Below, piece by piece: positions 9,345 to 17,552 of a stretch of DNA of 64,000 nt. Location of the stretch: contig CBDCYR010000012.1 in NCBI GenBank assembly GCA_965224275.1, positions 310,001 to 374,000 on the forward strand, given 5' to 3'. The notes below the pieces were generated by a model, which was given only the letters and a program-made list of their open reading frames with translations, was not told where the DNA came from and made no database searches. The first letter of the stretch is position 1, and each line of letters starts with the position of its first letter. A program made the translations under genes and the position numbers. The DNA comes from CAUZWH01 sp965224275 (GTDB lineage: Bacteria > Pseudomonadota > Alphaproteobacteria > SHVV01).

Positions 9345-10607
9345 CTACTCCGCCGCTTGCGCCTCGGGACCCATGCCCATCAACTTGCAGTAGTTGCGCC
9401 AGAAACCGCGAACCGGCATCTCTGTGACCATATGCTGCTGGTCGAATACGTCGCCGACACCGCCCATTTGGATGGTTGAATATTCATCGCGTACCCGTCC
9501 AATCGCGCGCTGAATCTGAACCCCGGATTCACCATCTTCCATTGAAATGAGTCCGCCGGGACCGATCAGATTGACTTGCCGGATCCGCATCTCGCGGAGT
9601 TCGGCGTCGTCGTCGGCATAACCGAAATAAGTCCAGTACAGGTCGAACTCGTCGGGGCTGTGTGGCCGGATCGTCCGGGTCGCCAGCGTATTTGAAAGGC
9701 GCTGGAACAAAATGCTCGGAAACACGCACATCATGTAGATGGCTTCGCCACGGCCTTCCTCGTCGCGAAAGCCGATGATGCTCGGATCTTCCAACGTATA
9801 GCTGGTGTCGTAGACCCCGGTTCCCGCGTATTCGGCCTCAGACTTTTTGTCATCATCGCTGTCATAGATCGCGTATTGGATCTGGTGGCGCTTGTGGTCA
9901 TCCATGATCGTGCCGCCCTTTTGGGTCTGGCGGAACAATCCGAACGTGGTTTGGAATTGGTGCAGCAAGCCGGCGTGATAGGGGTCGGTGAGGTTCTCGA
10001 AATAGGCCTTCCAATTCGACGGCATACGCTGGCGCGCGTAACCCAAAATCTCAACCGGCTTGGCAAACAACCGGTCAAAGAACTCAAGCATTGGTTTGCC
10101 GAGGAACTCGGTGAGTGGCTCTAAACTATCCGCGAAGCTTCCGAAAATAATACCGCGATAGGTATCGAGCTTGAGCATACGGAGGCCATGATCACCCTTG
10201 TCGAAGCTATCGGGCATGCCGCCTTGACCGTTGATGCCACGTTGAAACGGGACACCGATTAGGTTGCCGCGGTGATCGTAGTTCCAATGATGGTAGATGC
10301 AGGTGTGGTCTTCGGCGTTGCCGCTGAGGTGGCGAACCACGGTTGAGCCGCGATGCGCACAGCGGTTCTCGAAAGCGTGCAGGGTGCCGTCCATGGCGCG
10401 GTTGACAACGACCGAACGGTCGCCGACGAAAACCGATTTGTAATCGCCGGGATTTGGGATCTCGGCTTCGAGCGCGAGGTAGCACCACACCGGTCCGCGG
10501 AAAATCCGTTCCATTTCTCGGTCAAAAACATCCTGATCGCCGAACACGGCATAGGGCACGCTGCTGAAGTCTTCAGTCGGCCATTTGATCTCGTCAATAC
10601 TTGTCAT
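9345..10607 (-). CDS. Rieske ring-hydroxylating oxygenase, large subunit (salicylate 5-hydroxylase/anthranilate dioxygenase-like)
   Basis: A 420-residue oxygenase alpha subunit. The Rieske [2Fe-2S] ligands are C83, H85, C103 and H106 (RCAHRGS and TCIYHHW). The mononuclear iron site follows as D208-x2-H211-x4-H216 in NLTDPYHAGLLH, and a MEDGE stretch near residue 355 fits the downstream region of this clade. The N-terminal FRGPVW and EAEIPNPGDY runs are shared with large subunits such as NagG or AndAc, which hydroxylate salicylate or anthranilate-type acids. It is a close paralog of the gene at 21691-22962. No small subunit, ferredoxin or reductase lies next to it, so electron-transfer partners must be encoded elsewhere. 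Confidence 0.9.
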   Translation of the reverse strand: MTSIDEIKWPTEDFSSVPYAVFGDQDVFDREMERIFRGPVWCYLALEAEIPNPGDYKSVFVGDRSVVVNRAMDGTLHAFENRCAHRGSTVVRHLSGNAEDHTCIYHHWNYDHRGNLIGVPFQRGINGQGGMPDSFDKGDHGLRMLKLDTYRGIIFGSFADSLEPLTEFLGKPMLEFFDRLFAKPVEILGYARQRMPSNWKAYFENLTDPYHAGLLHQFQTTFGLFRQTQKGGTIMDDHKRHQIQYAIYDSDDDKKSEAEYAGTGVYDTSYTLEDPSIIGFRDEEGRGEAIYMMCVFPSILFQRLSNTLATRTIRPHSPDEFDLYWTYFGYADDDAELREMRIRQVNLIGPGGLISMEDGESGVQIQRAIGRVRDEYSTIQMGGVGDVFDQQHMVTEMPVRGFWRNYCKLMGMGPEAQAAE

Positions 10608-10643
10608 GGGTCAATTGTATCCTGGTTTCAACCGTGTTTGGGG

Positions 10644-11654
10644 CTAGTGGAATTGCAATCTGGTTTCGGCATGAACCGCGTCGATCGCGGTGAGGGTTTC
10701 AGGCGCCAGCGTTATGTCCGCGACCTTGAGCAGGGCATCGAGTTGTTTGAGGCTGGTGCAACTTGATAGTGCGGTCGCGGTAAACGGACGACTCAGGACC
10801 CAGGCAATCGCCAGTTCGACCGGGCTGAGGCCGACATCTTGCCCGATCTTGGCGTAGCGATCGGCCAGATCGAGTACCTGATGCGATCCGTAGCCCCAGT
10901 CATCGCGATAGTAGCTGAATCTCGCCAGCCTCGATCCCTTGGGGAATTTGCCGCCGGAGTACTTTCCCGTCAGCGCGCCCATGGCGAGAACGGAGTAGGC
11001 CATCAAGCCTACGCGTTCGCGCTCGCAGACCTCGGCCAGGCCGGCGTCGAAGTCGTCGCGCTGGACCAGGCTATAGGCGTTTTGAACGCCGACGATCCGC
11101 GGCAAACCATGTGTTTCGGCCATCGTGATCAGCTTGGTAAGACCCCAAGCGGTCTCATTGCTGGCGCCGAAGTAGCGCACTTTACCGGTTTCCAGCAACC
11201 GCTCCATCGCCTCGAGCTGATCGAGCAAAGGCGTATCCCGGTCGGGCCAGTGGGTCTGATAAAGATCGATGTAGTCGGTCTTCAGGCGCTTCAATGAAGC
11301 ATCGACCGCCGTTTCCAGGTGAAAGCGGTCAAACGCGGTCAGTCCGTGACGAATATGCGTCATGCCCCAACCGCCATCGACGTTGGGGCCGCACAGTTTG
11401 GTTGCCAGGATGACCGAGTCGCGGGGTTTTGTTTTGAGCCACTTGCCGATTATTTTTTCTGATTTGCCGTAGCTTTTCGCTGTTGGGGGCGAGGCGTATT
11501 GCTCTGCCGTGTCGATCAGATTGATACCGCCATCGAATGCGCGATCGAGTTGTTTGAGGCTGTCGGCCTCGCTGACCATGCCGCCAAGGGTCATCGTGCC
11601 CAACCCAATCGCGGAAATGCGGAGCCCGCTATTGCCGAGCCGCCGGTACTTCAT
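10644..11654 (-). CDS. Aldo/keto reductase
   Basis: A 336-residue NAD(P)H-dependent oxidoreductase with the (beta/alpha)8 aldo/keto reductase fold. The catalytic tetrad is visible: Asp and Tyr in DTAEQY, Lys in LATKLCG and His in YQTHWPD. ATG 11654 is preceded by AGGGAGA, whereas the in-frame upstream start at 11678 has no such site. The sequence resembles the YajO/Tas-like branch acting on aldehydes or ketones of xenobiotic origin. It lies between two Rieske oxygenase units on the same strand and could reduce a carbonyl product, though the substrate is not known. Confidence 0.88.
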   Translation of the reverse strand: MKYRRLGNSGLRISAIGLGTMTLGGMVSEADSLKQLDRAFDGGINLIDTAEQYASPPTAKSYGKSEKIIGKWLKTKPRDSVILATKLCGPNVDGGWGMTHIRHGLTAFDRFHLETAVDASLKRLKTDYIDLYQTHWPDRDTPLLDQLEAMERLLETGKVRYFGASNETAWGLTKLITMAETHGLPRIVGVQNAYSLVQRDDFDAGLAEVCERERVGLMAYSVLAMGALTGKYSGGKFPKGSRLARFSYYRDDWGYGSHQVLDLADRYAKIGQDVGLSPVELAIAWVLSRPFTATALSSCTSLKQLDALLKVADITLAPETLTAIDAVHAETRLQFH

Positions 11655-11738
11655 CAGCTCTCCCTCAGTAACAGCCAAGTTTAACAGGATTCCGTCCGCT
11701 AGGTATTACCCGGCCCGAAGCCAGCCTATCATGCCCCA

Positions 11739-12251
11739 CTAAAAGGGTATCGCCATCCGCAAATGCCCGGCTTCCGAATCGCAGTTCAACAGATTCACCC
11801 GCTTCAGTACGATTCCGAAGCCGCCGCTACGTGGCCGCAGCGAATGGTATACGTGGCCGCCAAAGTAGTGCTGTTCATTGCGCCGATACTCAATGAATAC
11901 CAGCGCCGATCGAACTTGCAGTAGATCGCTGGCCCCGTCGGCGTCATCGCGCGCCTCGATCTCGATGTTGGAGACATGGTGGCAGGTCCGCGATGGCGGC
12001 CACTGCGATACGGTGTGTTCATGCTGCAGGCGCTGGCTGCGAAGCCGCAATAGATCGACGCCTTCGTAAAACAGCGATACATGATTGAGGGGATCGGGTT
12101 GGTCCCGAGCCATCGGCACCCAGTAGTGGCCGTCCGGCTCGAACAGCGCGACCCAATCATCGAGCTGATAATCGTCGAGCAATCGCGCCTCTCGGTATAG
12201 GAAATCCTCGACGCTTCGTCGCACGTCGGGGTCGTTGTTCGCGTCCCGCAC
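11739..12251 (-). CDS. Ring-hydroxylating dioxygenase, small (beta) subunit
   Basis: A 170-residue protein with the SnoaL/NTF2-like cone fold of aromatic-ring dioxygenase beta subunits: an N-terminal helix with FLYREARLLDD, the DWVALFEPDGHYWVP strand region and a C-terminal FGIVLKRVNLL strand. Beta subunits are structural and assemble with alpha as an a3b3 hexamer. Its start lies three bases after the stop of the alpha subunit gene at 12255-13571, so the two are co-translated and should form one enzyme. The usual length is 160-185 residues, so it appears complete. Confidence 0.9.
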   Translation of the reverse strand: MRDANNDPDVRRSVEDFLYREARLLDDYQLDDWVALFEPDGHYWVPMARDQPDPLNHVSLFYEGVDLLRLRSQRLQHEHTVSQWPPSRTCHHVSNIEIEARDDADGASDLLQVRSALVFIEYRRNEQHYFGGHVYHSLRPRSGGFGIVLKRVNLLNCDSEAGHLRMAIPF

Positions 12252-12254
12252 GCG

Positions 12255-13571
12255 CTACGCCGTTCCCGTCATGTAATCCATCCACGCGCTGTGCTGATTG
12301 CGCATCAGGATCTCGTTGGTTCCCTGGCTCATCACGGCTGCCTCGGACACGCGCTCACCGTCAAACCCGCGCGTCCAGTCGATCCAGTCCCGTTCGCCAT
12401 AGGCCATCGATTCCTGCATCCGTTCGAATACCTCGTGATCGTCGGTCGTGATGATCGACGCCGGTGAATTGACCAGATTGAGCGCGCGAACCGCCGCATG
12501 AAACATTTCGTCGGGTGCGCCGGCGAGCTTAAACACATAGCCGTGCTGCTCGGTGCGATCGACAGCGACGGGGTGCAGGATTCGGATCTGATTGAGTTGC
12601 GGGTTCACGAACAGGTTGGGATAGACGATCGTGTTGTGGCGGCTGAAATCGAGGATCTCTTGCGCCTTGCCTGTCCCATGCCTGCGTATGAGGGCGGTTC
12701 GATAATGCCGCTGCCAGGCCTCGCCGGCGGAGGGTTTTTCTTGTTTTGCAACGTCACCGATGAATCCGCCCATCCAGCAATGGCCGCGGGGCAGGGCGGC
12801 GGTTTGCATGTCGTCCCACTGGCTTATCGACAGCCCGTTGGAAAGCGTCACCGCGATCTCGATCGCAGAGGCTTCGTTAACCGCTTCTGTCGGCAATTGG
12901 CGGGCGGAATCAACCGCGTTGTGGTGGAGGACGTTGGGGTGCAGCAGATCGATCGAGTTCTCAATCTGCAATTTCCAGTTGGCGCGAAACTGCTGAACGG
13001 TTTTGCCGCTCATCGCGGTCACCTCACCGCCGGGCGCGCGGTCAACAAAATTATCAAATGCCGCTCGAACCTCCGGTCCCAGGAATTCCGCCAGCGACAC
13101 GCCATTGCCGCGTTGGCTGGCAAAAATAAAGCCGCGATAGTCATCGAGCCGGGCCACACGCTCAAGGCCGAGCTCTGATCTTCGGTCATCGAACTCGGCA
13201 CCGTAGCCCTCCGCGAGCGGGACTGATTCGAGCGAGCCGTCGGTTCGATATGACCAGCCATGGTAGGGGCAGGTAAATATTTTTAAGTTACCGGCCGGCT
13301 GTGCGCAGACTTCGGCGCCGCGGTGGGCACACCGATTGTAGAACGCGTGGCGTTCACCGTCGCCGTGGTGGGCGACGATAATGCGATCGCGCCCGATTCG
13401 AGAGGTAACAAAATCGCCGGCGTTCTTGAGTTGGCTGTCGTGACCGACGTAGACCCACGCCTGTCCAAAAATCCGGCTCATTTCGAGATTGAAGACCTCC
13501 GGGTCGGTATAGAGCCGGCGATCGACCCGGCCGTTCGACACCAAATCGGTCAATTCATCAACGGTTGGCAT
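12255..13571 (-). CDS. Rieske ring-hydroxylating dioxygenase, large (alpha) subunit
   Basis: A 438-residue alpha subunit with Rieske ligands C81, H83, C101 and H104 (RCAHRGAE and TCPYHGWSY) and a mononuclear iron site D208, H211, H216 in NSIDLLHPNVLHH; the usual Tyr before the first His is Leu here. ATG 13571 is chosen over ATG 13577 because AAGGA then has a six-base spacing. Together with the beta subunit immediately downstream it should form a two-subunit dioxygenase that inserts oxygen into an aromatic or cyclic acid, using electrons from a reductase not present nearby. The alpha/beta hydrolase at 13684 diverges from it. Confidence 0.9.
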   Translation of the reverse strand: MPTVDELTDLVSNGRVDRRLYTDPEVFNLEMSRIFGQAWVYVGHDSQLKNAGDFVTSRIGRDRIIVAHHGDGERHAFYNRCAHRGAEVCAQPAGNLKIFTCPYHGWSYRTDGSLESVPLAEGYGAEFDDRRSELGLERVARLDDYRGFIFASQRGNGVSLAEFLGPEVRAAFDNFVDRAPGGEVTAMSGKTVQQFRANWKLQIENSIDLLHPNVLHHNAVDSARQLPTEAVNEASAIEIAVTLSNGLSISQWDDMQTAALPRGHCWMGGFIGDVAKQEKPSAGEAWQRHYRTALIRRHGTGKAQEILDFSRHNTIVYPNLFVNPQLNQIRILHPVAVDRTEQHGYVFKLAGAPDEMFHAAVRALNLVNSPASIITTDDHEVFERMQESMAYGERDWIDWTRGFDGERVSEAAVMSQGTNEILMRNQHSAWMDYMTGTA

Positions 13572-13683
13572 GCGCATTCCTTACCGCGACACTACCGTGG
13601 TCTCGTGGTCGGCGAACCCTATTTCGCTTTGCTTGGAATCGCCAATATGAAAGTGTTTTGGATGCTCGCGATTTTTGGCTGCC

Positions 13684-14511
13684 ATGCGCGCGTCATTCGT
13701 AACGGTTAACGGCCTTCGTACCCGCTACTACCACGCCGGGAATGGCGGTCCGAATCTCGTTTTGGTGCATGGCGTCGGCGCCGCCGCCGATACCTGGGTG
13801 CGCAACATCGACGCGCTCGCCGAGCATTGTTCGGTCTATGCGCTGGACCTGATTGGTCACGGTTTTTCCGACGCGATCGACATGGCCGATGCGGTGCCGC
13901 AGGAGGTTCAGCTCCAGCACCTGTTCGGCTGGATCGATCAGATCGGACTTGACCACTACACGCTCGCCGGCAGTTCATTCGGTGGCATGATCAGCGCGTT
14001 GGCTTATTTTGCGCGCCCCGATCAACTCGACAAGCTCGTCCTGATCGGCGCGCCGGTTTTCGATACCCCGGCGGAGTTGGAACAGGCGGCGCGCGATGCC
14101 CAAGCAAATCAATCGCAAGCCCTCGCCGTACCCTCGGCTGCGATGATTCGGCAACGCAACATCGGCTCCAATTTTCTCAAGGACGATTTTTTCGATGAGA
14201 TTATTCTGAGCCAACTCACGGCGTTCGCCCACCCCGGTCGCCTGCAAGCGTTCGCCGATACCATCGAGGGCGTGGTTCGCACCATCAATGATCCACAGTG
14301 GCATGTGCATCATAGGCTCGAGGAGATGACGTGTCCTACCCTGGTCGTTATCGGCCGCCAGGATCCGCGCGCCAAGTGGCAGCGGGCGCTCGAGGGTCAG
14401 CAGCGCATGCCGGACTGCCGGGTCGAGATCGTCGAGGATTGCGGTCACAAGCCACAATCGGAATATGCCAATGAATTCAATCAGTTATTGATCGAATTTG
14501 TAGCTGGTTGA
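13684..14511 (+). CDS. Alpha/beta hydrolase (meta-cleavage-product hydrolase-like)
   Basis: A 275-residue alpha/beta-hydrolase. The oxyanion loop LVHGVG is near residue 28, the nucleophile Ser98 lies in AGSSFGG, the acid is in the IGRQDPR loop and the base His is in DCGHKP near the C terminus. Length and layout match MhpC/BphD-type C-C hydrolases that cut ring-cleavage products, but esterases look the same. I start at ATG 13684; a TTG at 13675 is also in frame. It is divergent from the dioxygenase pair and precedes an 800-bp intergenic region. Confidence 0.86.
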   Translation: MRASFVTVNGLRTRYYHAGNGGPNLVLVHGVGAAADTWVRNIDALAEHCSVYALDLIGHGFSDAIDMADAVPQEVQLQHLFGWIDQIGLDHYTLAGSSFGGMISALAYFARPDQLDKLVLIGAPVFDTPAELEQAARDAQANQSQALAVPSAAMIRQRNIGSNFLKDDFFDEIILSQLTAFAHPGRLQAFADTIEGVVRTINDPQWHVHHRLEEMTCPTLVVIGRQDPRAKWQRALEGQQRMPDCRVEIVEDCGHKPQSEYANEFNQLLIEFVAG

Positions 14512-14684
14512 GAGCCGCTTTCGATCACTGGGCAAAGGGCGTCCATCGTTGCGGTCACCATGAGTTGAATGGATCGTGATAGTAAAAAAACCAGAGTTGG
14601 CGGTTCGGTGTGATCCGGGCAATTTAGGGGGTTTTCGGCGCAAACCCGGCAACCAACCGCGCGCTTATTCGGGGCAGTGACCGG

Positions 14685-14776
14685 TAACCCCGAGGAAAAC
14701 CCTGAAATTTCATGGAATCGCCCCAATTGTGGTGCTACCCAGGATCCCCCACAGTATTGGTGAACAAACGATTAAC
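14685..14776. repeat. Structured direct repeat, copy A (92 bp)
   Basis: Copy A begins with TAACCCCGAGGAAAACCCT (14685-14703), has 19 extra bases (14704-14722) and ends with a 54-bp block (14723-14776) that is identical in copy B. The block folds into a hairpin: CCAAT-TGTGG pairs with CCACA-GT-ATTGG, with a two-base GT bulge and a 16-base loop. It lies about 40 bases upstream of the small reading frame at 14817. Confidence 0.9.
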
Positions 14777-14816
14777 GTCGTCGCACCAAAGCAAAACGAA
14801 TCTGAGGAGATCTGAC

Positions 14817-14996
14817 GTGACCCGAATTGAGTTTAACTGGAATTCAAGCCAAGCCCGTCGCACCGAAGATGTCGAAATCGTCGAGGTCGATGGATACCAG
14901 CTAACGACGGGCAGCCGCAGCGCATGCTGGGCGATGCTGGCAAGCTGTGTTGCTGCAGAAATGCAGCCAGTCAAGCCGACGCGGCTCGCGGCATAA
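14817..14996 (+). CDS. Small reading frame of 59 codons between two direct repeats; function unknown
   Basis: The frame starts with GTG 14817 and is preceded by GAGGAG at 14803-14808, a good ribosome binding site at normal spacing. The predicted peptide has a polar, acidic first half (RRTEDVEIVEVDG) and a small-residue-rich second half with two cysteines and a Trp (ACWAMLASCVAA). That leader/core-like division recalls ribosomally made peptides, but there is no modification enzyme, protease or exporter next to it, so this is only a possibility. It may also be a short regulatory leader or non-coding. I do not recognise the sequence. Confidence 0.4.
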   Translation: MTRIEFNWNSSQARRTEDVEIVEVDGYQLTTGSRSACWAMLASCVAAEMQPVKPTRLAA

Positions 14997-15007
14997 TTTC
15001 CCTTTGA

Positions 15008-15080
15008 TAACCCCGAGGAAAACCCTCCAATTGTGGTGCTACCCAGGATCCCCCACAGTATTGGTGAACAAACGATTAAC
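15008..15080. repeat. Structured direct repeat, copy B (73 bp)
   Basis: Copy B matches copy A over TAACCCCGAGGAAAACCCT (15008-15026) and over the 54-bp hairpin block (15027-15080), but lacks the 19 bases that separate these parts in copy A. It follows the stop codon of the small reading frame by 11 bases, so the frame is bracketed by the two copies. Confidence 0.9.
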
Positions 15081-15120
15081 CTCCTGGCGCCCAATATCTG
15101 TCCAGGAATTAGGCCAGGAG
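15081..15120. promoter_or_regulatory. Inverted repeat upstream of the Rieske gene
   Basis: CTCCTGGC (15081-15088) and GCCAGGAG (15113-15120) are perfect inverted repeats separated by 24 bases, directly after repeat copy B. A nested TCCAGGA offers an alternative pairing. It could be a regulator site or leader hairpin for the gene at 15319. Confidence 0.35.
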
Positions 15121-15251
15121 TTAGGATTGCGCATCAATTATCCTGCGCGCGGTTGAAAACACCGCATAAGAAGGCGTAGGAGAAGCGGTCTGGTTGACTG
15201 CTGTTCGGGCACCAATCCGAACCAAGCTAACGCACAACAAACGCCACTGCG

Positions 15252-15270
15252 TCGACCGGTTGACCGGTTG
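15252..15270. promoter_or_regulatory. Tandem GACCGGTT octamers, possible operator
   Basis: Two head-to-tail copies of GACCGGTT, each containing the palindrome ACCGGT, lie about 50 bases before the GTG start at 15319. Position and symmetry suit a transcription-factor site; no factor can be assigned. Confidence 0.3.
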
Positions 15271-15318
15271 ATCTGCGCCAGTAACACTGTACAGAGAGAA
15301 ATCTGGCAGGAGGCGGTT

Positions 15319-16491
15319 GTGCAGAAATCGGCGCTAGCCCATAAGTTTGACGGGTTTACGTCTGCCTTCAGCGGTGACGCGCTGCATTCGGCGACGCTCC
15401 CGGCTTATTACTATTACGATCCGGATGTCTTCGCGGCCGAGCAGGAACAGATCTGGTGTAAGACTTGGCAGTATGTCGGTTACCTCGGCGACTTGGCCGA
15501 GCCCGGCGACTACATCACCGGTAATATTCTCGATCAATTAATCTTCGTGATCCGCGCCGCCTCGGGCGAACTTCGTGCTTTTTACAACGTGTGCATGCAC
15601 CGCGGCCACATCCTGGTCGAGGGCACGGGCAATAAGCGCATCATCACTTGCCCGTTTCATGCCTGGTCCTACGATAGTCACGGCAATCTCAAGGCCGCGG
15701 GCAACGCCGAGAACGTTGCCGGATTCAAGCTCGAAGACTTTCACCTGTCGGAAGTTCAAGTCGAGGCGTTCGGACCGATGGTCTACGTCAATTTGGATCC
15801 AGCCGCGCCGTCGCTGGCAAGCCAGGCAGGGGGGCTATTGGAGCGGTTCCGCGCGGTTATTCCCGGTTTCGACGAACTCCATTTCGCCCAGCGCACATCG
15901 TTTCCGGTCGCGGCAAATTGGAAATTCATCCTCGACGGCATGGAGTGTTATCACTGCCCGGTTATTCATCCGCAGCAAATGGCCGACAGCGATGCCTCGC
16001 TCACCACAAGTTGGGAATCCCACGAGGAAGAGTTCTGGCAGGAACACCGTATTATCGGCAATCTCGATCTCATCGAGAACCAAAAGGACAAGCTGCCGTA
16101 TGACTTTGGCGACGCAGAGATCGTCGATGTCTACATATGGTATTTGTGGCCCAACATGGTGTTCACCGCCGAGCAGGGACCGCCGAATTTCATGATTCTC
16201 CATGCGCAGTCGATCTCGCCGGAGACCTGCGAACGCCACGTCATCAATTTATGCCAGCATGAGCAGCCCACAGATTTCGACCGAGCGCAATTCGACAACT
16301 ACACCGACGTGGTGTTTCCCCAAGACCGCGCGGCGATCGAGCGCCAGGCGCTCGGCGTCAAAGGGCTGGGTTATACCCAGGGCCGCTTGATGGTGGATGC
16401 CGATAGCTCGTGGCGCAGCGAACACGGGACCCATCACTTCGAAAACCTGGTGTGGCGGGCTCTCAACGGCGACAATTATGAGGGCGCTTGA
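15319..16491 (+). CDS. Rieske oxygenase of the quaternary-ammonium (GbcA/CntA-like) type, paralog 1
   Basis: A 390-residue oxygenase. The Rieske ligands are C92, H94, C111 and H114 (VCMHRGH and TCPFHAWSY). The mononuclear iron site is MECYHCPVIH: Glu replaces the Asp of aromatic dioxygenases, as in carnitine monooxygenase CntA and glycine-betaine monooxygenase GbcA. This points to N-demethylation or hydroxylation of a quaternary ammonium or related substrate, but that is family inference. GTG 15319 is chosen because GGAGG precedes it; the frame is open back to 15268. An ABC permease and an amidohydrolase follow on the same strand. Closely related copies are at 26675 and 28003. Confidence 0.88.
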   Translation: MQKSALAHKFDGFTSAFSGDALHSATLPAYYYYDPDVFAAEQEQIWCKTWQYVGYLGDLAEPGDYITGNILDQLIFVIRAASGELRAFYNVCMHRGHILVEGTGNKRIITCPFHAWSYDSHGNLKAAGNAENVAGFKLEDFHLSEVQVEAFGPMVYVNLDPAAPSLASQAGGLLERFRAVIPGFDELHFAQRTSFPVAANWKFILDGMECYHCPVIHPQQMADSDASLTTSWESHEEEFWQEHRIIGNLDLIENQKDKLPYDFGDAEIVDVYIWYLWPNMVFTAEQGPPNFMILHAQSISPETCERHVINLCQHEQPTDFDRAQFDNYTDVVFPQDRAAIERQALGVKGLGYTQGRLMVDADSSWRSEHGTHHFENLVWRALNGDNYEGA

Positions 16492-16572
16492 GGGCTGCAT
16501 TTTGGTAGGCCGTATGTGGTAGGTTGCCGCATTCGGGAGGGCGCCATCGGAACGGCGTGAGGGAGACGGTAC

Positions 16573-17454
16573 ATGGCTGATTCGCAGCAGGAAAAACGCC
16601 AACTTCAATCGTCGGCCGGTGTCGGGCCAGCGGCGGCCGGCGTCAACACGATCAGTATGCCCACCCGCATACGCAATATCCTGCCGCCGGTAATCGCGAT
16701 GAGTTTGATTCTCCTGTTTTGGGAGAATTTCAACTGGATGTTCGATCAGCCGGATTGGTTGGTGCCACCAATCTCCAAGATTTTCGTAACCGCGTGGGTC
16801 GAAGCGGCCGACAGATACATCCCCAACGGCTGGATTACGCTGCAAGAGATTGTTTTTGGGTTCCTCTTCGGCGTCGGCACCGGTTTTTCTCTCGCCGTTA
16901 TCGTTTTCCATTCTCGTGTCTTGCGCCAGGCGTTGCTGCCGCTCATTCTCGGGTCACAAGCTATTCCGTCACTCGCGATCGCTCCGGTTCTCGTAATTTG
17001 GTTCGGCTTCGGCATGGAACCGAAAGTGATCATCACGGCGTTGATCGTGTTCTTTCCGGTTTTCGTCAACACGTTCGCGGGTTTCAGTTCGATCGAGCGG
17101 GATTCTGTAAGTTTGATGGATTCGCTCGGCGCCACCCAATGGCAGGTGTTCAGCAAAGTCCGCTTTCCCGGCTCACTGCCCTACATTTTTACGGGTCTCA
17201 AAATCGCTGCGACCATCAGTCCCATTGGTGCGATCGTCGGTGAGTGGGTGGGCTCGCATGAGGGTCTGGGGCCGGTGATGATCGCGGCCAATGCGGCGTT
17301 CAAAACCCACGTCGTGTTCGGTGCCATCTTCTATCTTGCCATGATGGCAATAACGCTCTTCCTTCTGGTCAACGTGCTGGAACGCTGGTTGATCCCTTGG
17401 TATTTCGTGAAGACGGCGAGAGGGGAAAGTGCCGGCGGTGGCGGTATCATCTGA
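16573..17454 (+). CDS. ABC transporter permease (SsuC/TauC/ThiX family)
   Basis: A 293-residue inner-membrane permease with about six helices after a polar N-terminal tail of some 35 residues. The cytoplasmic EAA-type loop, which docks the ATPase, is visible as DSLGATQWQVFSKVRFPGSL. The family imports sulfonates, nitrate, taurine, thiamine precursors or aromatic acids together with NMT1/SsuA binding proteins. Two such binding proteins are encoded at 23148 and 24241, but no ATPase gene occurs in the window, so the system is split. GGGAGA upstream gives a suitable ribosome binding site. Confidence 0.88.
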   Translation: MADSQQEKRQLQSSAGVGPAAAGVNTISMPTRIRNILPPVIAMSLILLFWENFNWMFDQPDWLVPPISKIFVTAWVEAADRYIPNGWITLQEIVFGFLFGVGTGFSLAVIVFHSRVLRQALLPLILGSQAIPSLAIAPVLVIWFGFGMEPKVIITALIVFFPVFVNTFAGFSSIERDSVSLMDSLGATQWQVFSKVRFPGSLPYIFTGLKIAATISPIGAIVGEWVGSHEGLGPVMIAANAAFKTHVVFGAIFYLAMMAITLFLLVNVLERWLIPWYFVKTARGESAGGGGII

Positions 17455-17552
17455 GTCGACCGTTCGAATAACCTCACCGGCTCCGCCGATTGAACGATCG
17501 ATCGATAGCCTGTCCTGACGACCACCCGGCGAAACACCCAATTGGACGACCC

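Larger units (their letters stand above)
14512..15318. other. 807-bp intergenic stretch with structured repeats
   Basis: This is the longest stretch in the window without a recognised gene. It contains two long direct repeats (14685-14776 and 15008-15080), an imperfect inverted repeat (14621-14638 against 14689-14710, built on GGGTTTTC/GAAAACCC), a 59-codon reading frame between the direct repeats, an 8-bp inverted repeat (15081-15088 with 15113-15120), and a tandem GACCGGTT GACCGGTT motif about 50 bases before the next gene. I see no tRNA, no transposase remnant and no reverse transcriptase. Confidence 0.7.

Noticed and set aside
14712..14996. Longer 94-codon version of the small frame
   Set aside because: The extra N-terminal part lies inside the hairpin repeat and lacks a ribosome site; the GTG at 14817 has one.
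14685..15080. Diversity-generating retroelement or CRISPR-like array
   Set aside because: Only two repeat copies, no reverse transcriptase, no adenine-biased variable copy and no spacers or Cas genes.
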